Origin: Sulfuricurvum sp.
Lineage (GTDB): Bacteria; Campylobacterota; Campylobacteria; Campylobacterales; Sulfurimonadaceae
Assembly: GCA_028714915.1 (NCBI GenBank)
Contig: JAQTLL010000001.1
Coordinates: 310,001-374,000, forward strand
Direction of reading: 5' to 3'
DNA: 64,000 nucleotides
A model generated the notes under the pieces. That model had not been told where the DNA came from and made no database searches. It saw only the letters and a list, made by a program, of their open reading frames with translations. The position numbers and the translations under genes are program-made. This document shows, piece after piece, positions 15,845-24,839 of the stretch (position 1 is its first letter; every line of letters begins with the position of its first letter).

Positions 15845-17715
15845 TACTTTTTCCCCGCCATTTTGATGTAAATTTGTAAAATATCCAAAGCCGCCGGTGT
15901 CATACCGCTGATTTGTGAGGCGGCTTGCAGGGTTGGGGGGTTGAACCGTCCGAGCTTATCAACAATTTCGTTTGACAGACCCGATACGGATTTGAAATCA
16001 AAATTTTCAGGAATGGCAATATGCAACATTCGTGACATTTTTTCGACATCTTCACTTTGTTTCTCAACATAACGAGCGTATTTTGCTTCGATGAGAATCT
16101 GCTCTTGAATATAGGGATCAAGCATCGAAAAACTCGGAATGAGCGCTATAAGCTTATCCAACTCAAAACTTTTACGTGAAACGAGTTGCGTTGCTGCCAT
16201 TCTGTCATTAATACGCTCTTCATCAATACTCTCCAAAAATACTAGAAACTCTTTAGTCGGTGTTAAAATCGTCTCATCCAAAAGGGCAAGTCCCTCATTG
16301 ATTTGCAGTCGCTTCAAATCGATTCGCGCCATTTCCTCATCACTTATCAGTCCCAATGCGTGACCGTATTGCCCCAAACGCAAATCTGCTGTCTCTTCAC
16401 GTAATAACAATCGATATTCGGCACGAGAGGTAAACATACGGTACGGTTCTTTCGTCCCTTTGGTCACCAAATCGTCGATAAGAACACCAATATACGCTTC
16501 ATCACGACGTAAAATAAGAGGTGCTTTCTCCTCAAGCGACAAGGCGGCATTAATTCCTGCCATCAACCCTTGCGCTGCTGCCTCTTCGTATCCGGTTGTT
16601 CCGTTAATCTGTCCTGCACAGTAGAGATGCTTGATTTTTTTCGTCTCCAACGTATGTTTTAGCTCGGTGGGATCAACATAATCGTACTCTATGGCGTAGC
16701 CGTAACGGACGATTTTAGCATTTTCCATCCCTATGACCGAGTGAATCATCTCCCGCTGTACATCAGGCGGAAGCGACGTAGACATCCCATTAATGTAACA
16801 CTCTGTATTTTCGGCCGTTTGCGGTTCGATAAAGAGGTGATGGCGCTCTTTGTCCCGGAAACGGTTCACTTTATCTTCGATACTGGGACAATAGCGAGGT
16901 CCTACCCCTTCAATCTGTCCTGTGAACAAAGGTGCACGGTGAAAATTTCCTTCGATTAAGCTATGGGTATCTTCATTGGTATAGGCGATATAGCAAGGAA
17001 GCTGTTTTTTTTCCCGTGCAAATTTTTCACGGTCGGTACGAAAACTAAACGGATTGGGGAGATTATCCCCGTCTTGAATTTCCATCACACTAAAATCGAT
17101 GGAAGAACTGTCCACACGAGGGCATGTTCCCGTTTTTAGCCGTCCAACATTTAGCCCATGCTCACGCAGTGAATCCGTCAAGCCTTTGGCCGCAAACTCT
17201 CCAAAACGTCCTGCCTCTTGGCGGATTTCACCGATATGAATCATCCCGTTTAAAAATGTCCCTGTGGTTAAAATGACACGCTTGGCACGATACTCGTTGA
17301 GCAAATGGGTGTGTACCCCAACTACCATATTGTCTTCAATAATAAGAGAGGTGACCGTCTCTTGGATAAGGCTCATATTGGGAGTTGTGAGAATGGTATT
17401 ACGGGCAATCACACGATAGCGATCCATATCAATTTGCGCACGGCTTCCCCGTACTGCCGGACCTTTGGTGATATTGAGAATACGAAACTGTATCCCTGCT
17501 TCATCGGTCAGCAGACCCATCTCGCCGCCAAGGGCATCGAGTTCACGGACTAAATGCCCTTTTGCCAAACCGCCCACAGCCGGATTACAGCTTGTCGCCC
17601 CAACTTGCTCGGCTAACATCGAGACCATCAAGGTATTATGTCCCATACGGGCAGATGCGAGTGCGGCTTCGATTCCTGCGTGTCCTCCGCCGACTACGAT
17701 TACGTCATATTGCAT
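15844..17715 (-). CDS. mnmG: tRNA uridine-5-carboxymethylaminomethyl modification enzyme MnmG
   Basis: The 623-residue protein opens with the FAD-binding [20 protein letters not shown] (about residues 6-25). MnmG signatures include [39 protein letters not shown] and [20 protein letters not shown]. The C-terminal helical domain binds MnmE and tRNA. With MnmE it modifies U34 of several tRNAs. A MnmD-type gene acting later on the same modification lies at 22721-23482. Confidence 0.97.
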   Translation of the reverse strand: MQYDVIVVGGGHAGIEAALASARMGHNTLMVSMLAEQVGATSCNPAVGGLAKGHLVRELDALGGEMGLLTDEAGIQFRILNITKGPAVRGSRAQIDMDRYRVIARNTILTTPNMSLIQETVTSLIIEDNMVVGVHTHLLNEYRAKRVILTTGTFLNGMIHIGEIRQEAGRFGEFAAKGLTDSLREHGLNVGRLKTGTCPRVDSSSIDFSVMEIQDGDNLPNPFSFRTDREKFAREKKQLPCYIAYTNEDTHSLIEGNFHRAPLFTGQIEGVGPRYCPSIEDKVNRFRDKERHHLFIEPQTAENTECYINGMSTSLPPDVQREMIHSVIGMENAKIVRYGYAIEYDYVDPTELKHTLETKKIKHLYCAGQINGTTGYEEAAAQGLMAGINAALSLEEKAPLILRRDEAYIGVLIDDLVTKGTKEPYRMFTSRAEYRLLLREETADLRLGQYGHALGLISDEEMARIDLKRLQINEGLALLDETILTPTKEFLVFLESIDEERINDRMAATQLVSRKSFELDKLIALIPSFSMLDPYIQEQILIEAKYARYVEKQSEDVEKMSRMLHIAIPENFDFKSVSGLSNEIVDKLGRFNPPTLQAASQISGMTPAALDILQIYIKMAGKK

Positions 17716-17831
17716 GATTGACTTCTTTTACGTAAATTATTGACGCAATTATAACCGTTATAGTTGAAAGCACTAAAATCTAAAGCAAAAACAGTATAGA
17801 ATTAAGTAAAATCTTTGATGCGAGACATACA

Positions 17832-18023
17832 ATGGACACACCGAAAACTCTCGAAGAACTCTTAAAAAATTATGACCCGACCCCTCTCGAATTTGACCCT
17901 GCTGTCGATGGAGATGAAGAACACCTTATTCGTGATGATCTTTTAAAAGAAAAAGAGCGGATAAAAGATGTTATTACGAAACTTAAAGAAAAAAATCGGG
18001 GAGATCGAAAAGTAAGGCGTTAA
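17832..18023 (+). CDS. Small charged protein of unknown function
   Basis: This 63-residue, highly charged frame has an acidic middle (FDPAVDGDEEHLIRDDLLKEKER) and a basic end (KNRGDRKVRR). It is probably helical and has no known motif. A TATAGA box near 17793 and its position 40 nt before the Sel1-repeat gene suggest it is the first gene of that operon. The ribosome-binding site is weak. Confidence 0.6.
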   Translation: MDTPKTLEELLKNYDPTPLEFDPAVDGDEEHLIRDDLLKEKERIKDVITKLKEKNRGDRKVRR

Positions 18024-18063
18024 AGCTAGGCACGTTATAATTTCTCAAAAATGGATACCAGAT

Positions 18064-18747
18064 ATGCTTCAAACCGCATTCGACGCTTATAATTCTCAAA
18101 ACTATCCAAAAGCTCTGGAGCTTTTCACTGCTCTTGCAGAACAAAGCAATCCTACCGCTCTCTCATCCCTTGGCTTCATGTATCAGTCAGGACTTGGAGT
18201 GGAAAAAGATCTCCCTACTGCGTATGAGTTTTATGTAAAAGCAGCTGATCTCGAAGAACCGACTGCTCTCTTTAACCTCGCATTGATGTATGCTGATGGA
18301 GTTGTTGTGCTACACGATCAATTCAAAACCCATGAACTTCTCATCCGATCTGCTGTTTTGAATTTTCCTCAAGCGCAATACGAAGCAGCCCTTAGCCTTG
18401 AGCGAGGGCTTGGATGCATTCAAAATTTTAGCGAAGCAGCATTTTGGTACGAAGAAGCGGCGAAGCGTGGACATGCTGGAGCTTTTAATAACCTTGGAGT
18501 TCTTCTCAAAGAGGGGCATGGAGTTTTACAAGATTATCCCAAAGCGTTTATCTGTTTTTCACGAGGTGCGGGACTTAATCTCGCTGAGAGCCAGTACAAT
18601 TTAGGGCTTATGTACGATCAAGGATTGGGATGTGATGCCGATCATGACCAAGCACTTGAGTGGTGCCGCAAAGCAGCCTATAACGGTCACGAAAAAGCCA
18701 AAATGATTATCCAAAATTTACAAGAAGAAGGAAAAATAATATGGTAA
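18064..18747 (+). CDS. Sel1-repeat (TPR-like) protein
   Basis: The 227-residue protein consists of about six Sel1-type repeats of about 36 residues, visible as ALSSLGFMYQSGLGVEKD, AFNNLGVLLKEGHGV and SQYNLGLMYDQGLGCDAD. It has no signal peptide, so it is probably a cytoplasmic scaffold, unlike the secreted Hcp proteins of Helicobacter. The partner is unknown. Its stop overlaps the next gene by 7 nt. Another Sel1 segment lies in the pseudokinase fusion at 20578-22653. Confidence 0.85.
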   Translation: MLQTAFDAYNSQNYPKALELFTALAEQSNPTALSSLGFMYQSGLGVEKDLPTAYEFYVKAADLEEPTALFNLALMYADGVVVLHDQFKTHELLIRSAVLNFPQAQYEAALSLERGLGCIQNFSEAAFWYEEAAKRGHAGAFNNLGVLLKEGHGVLQDYPKAFICFSRGAGLNLAESQYNLGLMYDQGLGCDADHDQALEWCRKAAYNGHEKAKMIIQNLQEEGKIIW

Positions 18748-19652
18748 CCAATATCAATACCTCTTTTAGCCCTGAGCATATCCGATTTTTGAGCTATCTC
18801 AAAGCGGTGGGGACAGGACCAAAAGGAAATCGTCCCCTTACCCGTGAAGAAACCAAAGATGCATTTTCACTCATCATAGAGCGACGTATCCCCGATACGC
18901 TTATCAGTGCTTTTTTACTCGGATGGAGAGTGCAGGGTGAGAGCGAAGAAGAACTGAGTGGATGTATCGACTATTTGGTTGAAAAACTCAAATCTCATAA
19001 AGGGCAAGGGGTCGAAATCGGCTATGCAATGGATGGGAAAACAAAATTTCCCTTTTTAATGCTCAAAGCAGCTGAATTATTGGGTGATTTAAACATTCAT
19101 GCGACGTATGATATTCCTCTGGGACCAAAATATGGAAGTTCACCTCATCAATTTAACCATACCGCACCCAATCTCACTCTCCATCATCGTCGAGATTTAC
19201 TCAGCGGATTAAGCGATTTAACACCGTTGCGCAATGATATTGATATTCGCACCGCATTTAATACCCTCGAAAAACTCAATTTTTTGGCTCCTACGGCTCT
19301 CATCGGTATGCATCACGCCCCCTATTTTGATCTCTATGCATCACTGTATGCACCATACTATACACGTCTTTTGATTGTCCAAGGGCACGAAGGAACACCT
19401 GAAATTATCAAGAATACCAAATATAAAATTGTCAAAAACGGCGAAACAACTACCCACTACATTAACCCTGAAGATTTTGGTATTACACCCATTAGCACCA
19501 AAGAAGAGATGAACGCAGAGTCGATGCAAAATCTTATAAATAATCCCGATGAAAATCTTGCTAAAATAGTACAACTCAACGCGGCATTTTTAGGTTTTAC
19601 GGCAGGAAAATATAAAAGTATTGAAGAAGGTATGGCGTGTTTACAGGATTAA
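18741..19652 (+). CDS. TrpD2-like member of the anthranilate phosphoribosyltransferase family
   Basis: The 303-residue protein has the fold of nucleoside phosphorylase/TrpD enzymes: a helical N-terminus with GNRPLTREETKDAFSLIIE and SAFLLGWRVQGES, then an alpha/beta domain. The TrpD catalytic loops are altered: the GTGGD motif is replaced by DGKTKFPFLML, and the KHGNR loop by KYGSSPHQF. This fits the TrpD2/YbiB branch, which binds nucleic acid rather than making tryptophan. It overlaps the Sel1 gene and ribE. Confidence 0.75.
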   Translation: MVTNINTSFSPEHIRFLSYLKAVGTGPKGNRPLTREETKDAFSLIIERRIPDTLISAFLLGWRVQGESEEELSGCIDYLVEKLKSHKGQGVEIGYAMDGKTKFPFLMLKAAELLGDLNIHATYDIPLGPKYGSSPHQFNHTAPNLTLHHRRDLLSGLSDLTPLRNDIDIRTAFNTLEKLNFLAPTALIGMHHAPYFDLYASLYAPYYTRLLIVQGHEGTPEIIKNTKYKIVKNGETTTHYINPEDFGITPISTKEEMNAESMQNLINNPDENLAKIVQLNAAFLGFTAGKYKSIEEGMACLQD

Positions 19653-20251
19653 TTCGTGAAATGGCACGTGTTAAAAACTTTGGAGCTAATCGCCTCTCTC
19701 TTAAAGCGGCACACAAACCAAAACTCGGAGATTCGATTGCCATCAATGGTACGTGTCTCTCGGTCGTCAGTATAGAAAGTGATGGCTTTAGCGTCGAACT
19801 CTCCCCCGAAACACTCACTCATATTGCCACCGAAAAACTTACAGGTAGTGTCCATATCGAACCCGCCATGATGATGGGAGATCGTTTTGAAGGGCACATT
19901 GTCCAAGGGCATATCGATACCATCGGAACCGTTGAATCCATCACCGACAATGGCAACAGTTATGATGTCATCATCAAAATAGATCCTGAATTTATCCCTC
20001 TCATCCCCCCCAAAGGCTCCATCACCATCGATGGAGTCAGCCTAACGGTCAATGATGTACTGAAAAATACATTTCGTCTCACCATCATCCCAATCACCAT
20101 GCGCGAAACCCTGTTTGGAACGTACAAAAAAGGGACACGGGTAAATATTGAAACCGATGTATTTGCCCGCTATATGCGTCATATCCTCACCACATCCAGT
20201 AAAAAAGATTTGAGCTGGAACGATGTAGACCACATCAGCGCGTTGTACTAA
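19637..20251 (+). CDS. ribE: Riboflavin synthase alpha chain
   Basis: This 204-residue protein consists of two lumazine-binding barrel repeats. Repeat 1 starts MFTGLIREMARV and contains GDSIAINGTCLSVV; repeat 2 has GSITIDGVSLTVNDV. It dismutates 6,7-dimethyl-8-ribityllumazine to riboflavin. The start is a GTG at 19637, 16 nt before the end of the upstream gene, so translation is probably coupled. The C-terminal trimerisation helix is present (ETDVFARYMRHIL). Confidence 0.95.
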   Translation: MFTGLIREMARVKNFGANRLSLKAAHKPKLGDSIAINGTCLSVVSIESDGFSVELSPETLTHIATEKLTGSVHIEPAMMMGDRFEGHIVQGHIDTIGTVESITDNGNSYDVIIKIDPEFIPLIPPKGSITIDGVSLTVNDVLKNTFRLTIIPITMRETLFGTYKKGTRVNIETDVFARYMRHILTTSSKKDLSWNDVDHISALY

Positions 20252-20253
20252 CC

Positions 20254-20571
20254 ATGAAAACCATTGAACTCATAATGATTCTTGCCTTCGTAGGGGGATT
20301 AGTCATTTCACTCTATAAGATCTATCTCTTTCTTCCTCAAAAACCTTTAGTGGATGATGATACCACACCCGAATCAGTCACACAATTGGAAAAAATTATG
20401 GTTGAATCTAACACTCCTGACATAACCGAAGAAGAATTATTTGAAAAAATGCATAACCATCCGGAGTTTGATACGAAACATTTTTGGCGATTTAACCCCA
20501 ACCGCCTTCGCCACCTCATTAACAACTATCGCCTTAAAGAACCAAATTTTCGAAACCAATCAGCGCAATAA
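20254..20571 (+). CDS. Small single-pass membrane protein of unknown function
   Basis: The 105-residue protein has one N-terminal membrane helix (about residues 5-28) and a soluble acidic tail with the motif DITEEELFEKMHNHPEF, then WRFNPNRLRHLINNY. It starts 2 nt after ribE. I do not recognise the family. Confidence 0.65.
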   Translation: MKTIELIMILAFVGGLVISLYKIYLFLPQKPLVDDDTTPESVTQLEKIMVESNTPDITEEELFEKMHNHPEFDTKHFWRFNPNRLRHLINNYRLKEPNFRNQSAQ

Positions 20572-20577
20572 ATCATT

Positions 20578-22653
20578 TTAATTTCTAATAATGTCATGAA
20601 TTTTGAAATTGGTTACATACTCTTGAGGGCGGATAGATTCAGTATTATTCACTGATGTTGACCATATAGATTGACTTACCGGGCCAAGCTTTCCGAAATA
20701 AACTCTTTGCGTTTTAGGATTGTACATCACAGTTTCAAAATTTTCATCCGTCGTAAAGTAGGTATAAACTATACGTTTATCTCTTCCATCAAAATCACTT
20801 TGATAAATCCCCGAATTAAGATCATCGGTCCAATAAAGTTTTCTATTCTCTATATCAATATCAAAGCCTTCAGGCTTAATCGCAAAAACAAGCCCGATCA
20901 TATTTTCACCATCTTCATTTACTCTAACGATTTTCTTACCTTCAATGTCTGCAATATACAGCTTCCCTTCTTTCTCATCAACTTTAAGTTTTCCCCCTGA
21001 TACCAAACCGTTGACAACGATATATTTTGCATTATTTCCATCTAGATCGGACCTTCCGATATCACTTGAGAAACCTCCTTCGTGTTGTTGGCGGTCACTC
21101 CAAAATAACAATTTTCTTTGTTTATCTACTGCAATCCCCATTGGATGGGACAATCTTCCAACGATTGCTCTAACATTTTTCCCATTCGAATCTGATTTTA
21201 TTATCTGTCCTGTCGTATTGTCTGCCCAATATAGATTTCCCTCTCCATCCACGGTCATACTTCGTACATCATGATTAAATGTAACAAGCTCAACAGGATT
21301 TTTCAACCCTTCCCCATAACACCCAAAAATTCCGCCGAATTGATCAGATTTTTGTAAATTGTTTGAACTACCAGAATGGAGCCAATAAGTATGAAACCGT
21401 TGACTTGGAGCGGAATACTTTTCCTCCATTGGGAGTATCGGTATAGCTAGTTCGATGATTTGTGCAACATTATTATGACTACCAGTTGGGATCATTTCTT
21501 GTTCTTGTGGTAAAAATTTCGTTAAATCCGTCGATTTCTGCATCATTTCTGAAAGATTTTTTTTAGCCAATTCATCCCCATTCGTTGCCGCCAGCGTAAA
21601 CCAATAAAGTGCTTGTTTTCTATCAGCCAGAACTCCAACCCCTTTATCGTAAAAATGTCCTAAACTCATTTGAGCATATATATTTCCACTGTGTGCCGCT
21701 TTTCGATACCACTTAATCGACTCCTTCATATCACAATCAACACCATTACCCTTTTCATACAATTCGCCTAAAATACGTTGCGGTTCAGACATACCTATAT
21801 AGCCTAGCATATGAAAACGTAATACATCAAAGCGTGAAACACTCTGCGACAAATCAGTTTTTGTAGAAAATACTATAAAAATAATTACAGTGACACTACC
21901 CAGCACTACGTAACGTGCAAGCTTATTTGAAGTAGAACGATCTGATTCATCCATATTAATTACCAAATCAACTTTTACTTTCATTTTCTCCTGAAAATAA
22001 CGATTGAGTGATTCAAAATGTTGAACCTTCCGATTAATCAGTATCTCATCAAACAGTGAATATATCTTTTCCGGTACAAACTCTTTTAAAAACTCTTGGG
22101 TTATTTCAACTTTCCCTTCATCCTTAAAACCTAAATAATTTAAAAGAACTGTAGCAAATAAATCAATCTCTTTTTCACGGCTTTCTTTGTCAGATTTTAA
22201 AATCCATCCCTCTCCAAAAAAAAATTTAATTTCACCACTCTCATCTACAAAAATATCGTTTAGAGAAAGGCTCTCCAATCCTATCCCATTTCGTTGCAGT
22301 AAGACCAATGCTCTTAAAAGGTTCCCCCCTATTTTTCGAAAATGATCTTCATCATATTGTTCCATAGGGCTTAACATTTTCCCTTTCGGTATCTCAGAGA
22401 CTACAAAGACTGAATCACTTTCACGAAAAAAATCAGATATCTGAAGAACAGAAGGGAGCGAAATTTTTTTAATTTCTGATGCAAATTTTAACCACTTGTC
22501 TCCTATACCATTTCCGCTTCTCTCAAAAAATTCGGTGATCCAAACCTCTCTGTTTGACCGCATGTCTTCAGCTAGCCACCGACAATAGTTTTCTTCCGAC
22601 TGTATTGTTTCGGTCAACATATAATGGGAAATAAATTTTTTCTCAAGCGTCAT
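20578..22653 (-). CDS. Pseudokinase / Sel1 / YWTD beta-propeller membrane fusion
   Basis: The 691-residue protein combines three parts. Residues about 1-240 have a protein-kinase outline with degraded sites: the HRDLKPxN position reads LESLSLNDI and the DFG position FGE, and no convincing VAIK lysine is seen. A single membrane helix (about 244-263, YVVLGSVTVIIFIVF) follows. The outside part has two or three Sel1 repeats (ERILGELYEKGNGVDCD-like, about 290-375) and a C-terminal six-bladed propeller (about 430-690) with YWTD-type repeats NLYWADNTTGQI, LLFWSDRQQ, KLYIADIEGKK and KLYWTDDLNSG. It is probably a sensor or scaffold without kinase activity. Confidence 0.8.
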   Translation of the reverse strand: MTLEKKFISHYMLTETIQSEENYCRWLAEDMRSNREVWITEFFERSGNGIGDKWLKFASEIKKISLPSVLQISDFFRESDSVFVVSEIPKGKMLSPMEQYDEDHFRKIGGNLLRALVLLQRNGIGLESLSLNDIFVDESGEIKFFFGEGWILKSDKESREKEIDLFATVLLNYLGFKDEGKVEITQEFLKEFVPEKIYSLFDEILINRKVQHFESLNRYFQEKMKVKVDLVINMDESDRSTSNKLARYVVLGSVTVIIFIVFSTKTDLSQSVSRFDVLRFHMLGYIGMSEPQRILGELYEKGNGVDCDMKESIKWYRKAAHSGNIYAQMSLGHFYDKGVGVLADRKQALYWFTLAATNGDELAKKNLSEMMQKSTDLTKFLPQEQEMIPTGSHNNVAQIIELAIPILPMEEKYSAPSQRFHTYWLHSGSSNNLQKSDQFGGIFGCYGEGLKNPVELVTFNHDVRSMTVDGEGNLYWADNTTGQIIKSDSNGKNVRAIVGRLSHPMGIAVDKQRKLLFWSDRQQHEGGFSSDIGRSDLDGNNAKYIVVNGLVSGGKLKVDEKEGKLYIADIEGKKIVRVNEDGENMIGLVFAIKPEGFDIDIENRKLYWTDDLNSGIYQSDFDGRDKRIVYTYFTTDENFETVMYNPKTQRVYFGKLGPVSQSIWSTSVNNTESIRPQEYVTNFKIHDIIRN

Positions 22654-22720
22654 AATGCAATCCGTACTATTTTAATCATTGATTATTCCGATAATACACT
22701 ATAACCCATAAAAAAGAATA

Positions 22721-23482
22721 TTATTTTAATTGGTTTACATCTCTTAAACTCATAATATTTAGATTACATCGGATTTTATGCTCCATATCAACTTTCTCAA
22801 AATCCTCTAACTCTCTCACCGATGCAACGGTTGCACTACGATACCCCTCACCCTGATTCAAATAAATATTAAATCCGTTTTCATACAGAGCCAACCGTGT
22901 TGCCAAAGCCGTTGAGTACGTGGTCACAATCCCCTCATCCCTCATCAGCCGTGCAATGTCAGCGAAATATTCTCTTGTCCAAAGTGCTGGATTGCTAGAT
23001 GGGCTAAACGCATCTTGATAACAGACATTCCAAACACCTGCCAACTCTCTCATTGCCACTCTCGCATCGGTAATCTCAACGGTAATACGAGTCCGGTCAT
23101 CCTCATGCTCACCGCTTGCGGCAAGATCTGCAATAACATTTCGGTACGGTTCGAAGATTTCAGGATAGGGAAAATCAACCAAAGAAGCAACTAATTCGCC
23201 ATCCAATTCGGGAGAATAAATTTCCAGTGTCATATTAGGAAAATAGGTATCACGATAATAGAGAGTTGCAAGAGTATTTAATCCCAGTCCAAAACAAATA
23301 TCGATGATTTTGAGATGCTCTTTATCGCAATGAAGGGCAAAAGCAGGCTCGACGTGTTTTTTGAGAGATTCGTTTAGTGCCCCATCTTTGGTCGAGTGGT
23401 AATGTTCATCGTACTGCGCACTGTATGCGGTATAGCTTCCGTCTTTGCTTTGAATCCAATTCACTACAGTCCATTTCCCCAC
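22721..23482 (-). CDS. mnmD: MnmD-type tRNA 5-aminomethyl-2-thiouridine methyltransferase
   Basis: The 253-residue protein matches the methyltransferase half of MnmC. It has SAM motif I, IDICFGLGLNTLATLYY (about residues 58-74), and the family hallmark CYQDAFSPSSNPALWTREYF (about 153-172). The oxidoreductase half of bifunctional MnmC is absent, so this is a stand-alone MnmD. It would methylate the wobble base made by MnmG/MnmE. It overlaps the preceding gene by 19 nt and is last in the luxS operon. Confidence 0.88.
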   Translation of the reverse strand: MGKWTVVNWIQSKDGSYTAYSAQYDEHYHSTKDGALNESLKKHVEPAFALHCDKEHLKIIDICFGLGLNTLATLYYRDTYFPNMTLEIYSPELDGELVASLVDFPYPEIFEPYRNVIADLAASGEHEDDRTRITVEITDARVAMRELAGVWNVCYQDAFSPSSNPALWTREYFADIARLMRDEGIVTTYSTALATRLALYENGFNIYLNQGEGYRSATVASVRELEDFEKVDMEHKIRCNLNIMSLRDVNQLK

Positions 23483-23946
23483 ATGTGCATCTTTTTCGCC
23501 ACAATCACATCATGCCCTTCTAGCAAATCGTAAATAGTATTGGGAGCACGAAATTCTGCTTGTTCCAATAAAGATTCTACCTCACCAACTTCCATCACAC
23601 CATGGACTTGAATAATAATAATCTCAGCAGAATTTTCCATCAAACGGTAAATAAGCTGTAAAAATTTGAGAGGGAGTTCATGGAGGTGGAGAACATCGTG
23701 GACAATCACCGCTTCGTAATCACGCGATGTACCACGAGGAGGTGAAGAAAAATTTTTTAGTAACTCCGATTTTGAGAGAACTTCATGTTCTACATTTTGA
23801 TGGACTCCCGGATAACGAGAGAGGTCAACCGACCCATTGCATCCCTGAAGATGCTCACACAATTGGTACGCTAAATCATCCGCATGTGATGTCACCATCA
23901 TCATTTTCATTTGAGGCGAGGGGCGAAGCAAATCAAAAAAAATCAT
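23464..23946 (-). CDS. Unidentified protein in the luxS operon
   Basis: This 160-residue protein has a Rossmann-like pattern, with the late strand-loop DYEAVIVHDVLHLHELPLKFLQLIYRLMEN like a methyltransferase post-II region, but no glycine-rich SAM loop. A degenerate methyltransferase is one reading; I would not assign a function. It overlaps both neighbours, so it belongs to the luxS-NifX-like-X-mnmD transcription unit. Confidence 0.6.
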   Translation of the reverse strand: MIFFDLLRPSPQMKMMMVTSHADDLAYQLCEHLQGCNGSVDLSRYPGVHQNVEHEVLSKSELLKNFSSPPRGTSRDYEAVIVHDVLHLHELPLKFLQLIYRLMENSAEIIIIQVHGVMEVGEVESLLEQAEFRAPNTIYDLLEGHDVIVAKKMHMWGNGL

Positions 23947-24245
23947 AGTGCCAAATCGTGTAGCTCTCGGAAAAGATACGCTTCAACTATATCATCAATC
24001 GTCCGTTGCGTATGCGCTACAAGAACCATCATTTGCTGGTCGATAAACTCCATCACGGGCTCATAATTGCCCGTAACGATAACCGCATCCAGACACCCCT
24101 CTATCTCAGCGCGATCTTTATAAAAATGAATCTCAACGACTTTTCCCTCTTCGACTTCTACCGTCGCCCAGTGGGTTACAGATAAAATCCCGACGAGTTC
24201 AGACTCCTGGATATCATCGCCATTCATCGGTAATAAAAGCAGCAT
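23943..24245 (-). CDS. NifX/NifB-C-terminal-like small protein (tentative)
   Basis: The 100-residue protein has the pattern of the dinitrogenase FeMo-cofactor-binding fold: VGILSVTHWATVEVEEGKVVEIHFY, a middle CLDAVIVTGNY and a helical end. The similarity is weak and judged by eye. Its ATG overlaps the luxS stop by 1 nt, so it is translationally coupled to luxS. Its role is unknown. Confidence 0.5.
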   Translation of the reverse strand: MLLLLPMNGDDIQESELVGILSVTHWATVEVEEGKVVEIHFYKDRAEIEGCLDAVIVTGNYEPVMEFIDQQMMVLVAHTQRTIDDIVEAYLFRELHDLAL

Positions 24246-24748
24246 TAATCCACCTTGGATAAATCAAGTTTCAACGCTTCATTATCCATAATATCGATGT
24301 CTTTGCGTAATACTTCAGCGGCAATCGCTTTGGCATCTTCGAGAGAATGCATCGCACATGTTCCGCATTGGTAGAGGTTAAGTTCAGGAATATCGCTTTG
24401 TTTTTCGACTGCAATCACATCGTGCATAGAGGCTTCCCACGCTTCAACAACTTCCTCTTCCGTAGGAGAACCTATAACACTCATATAAAAGCCCGTACGG
24501 CATCCCATCGGAGAGAGGTCGATAATCTCGGTTTTGCCATTATTGAGATGGTCACGCATAAAGCCTGCGAACAAATGCTCTAATGTATGAATTCCCTCTT
24601 GAGATAAAATCGCCTCATTCGGACGGCAAAAACGTAAATCAAAAACGGTAATATCATCCCCTTTTGGAGTTTTCATCCCCTTTGCACGACGAACGGCAGG
24701 TGCAGGCATAATAGTGTGATCAACGGTAAAGCTATCAAGAAGTGGCAT
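24245..24748 (-). CDS. luxS: S-ribosylhomocysteine lyase (autoinducer-2 synthase)
   Basis: The 167-residue protein starts [20 protein letters not shown]. It has the metal ligands HTLEH at 54-58 and Cys 128 in CGTC, and the catalytic Cys 83 in PMGCRTGFY. It cleaves S-ribosylhomocysteine to homocysteine and DPD, the precursor of AI-2. The frame is open 17 codons further up, but the ATG at 24748 has an AAGGATA ribosome-binding site and the family N-terminus. It diverges from the aldolase/ABM pair, with an lsrK-like gene 2.5 kb away. Confidence 0.96.
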   Translation of the reverse strand: MPLLDSFTVDHTIMPAPAVRRAKGMKTPKGDDITVFDLRFCRPNEAILSQEGIHTLEHLFAGFMRDHLNNGKTEIIDLSPMGCRTGFYMSVIGSPTEEEVVEAWEASMHDVIAVEKQSDIPELNLYQCGTCAMHSLEDAKAIAAEVLRKDIDIMDNEALKLDLSKVD

Positions 24749-24810
24749 AAGTATCCTTAAAAATCTGATTTTAGTTGTGGCAATAGTACCATATTTCATC
24801 CTTGCGTCGC

Positions 24811-24816
24811 TATAAT
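24811..24816 (+). promoter_or_regulatory. -10 box of the aldolase/ABM operon
   Basis: TATAAT 23 nt before the aldolase ATG, in the 91-nt divergent gap with luxS; AAGGA lies just before the start. The luxS promoter must lie in the same gap, so the two units may be co-regulated. Confidence 0.5.
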
Positions 24817-24839
24817 TTGACTACTAATTAAGGAATATT

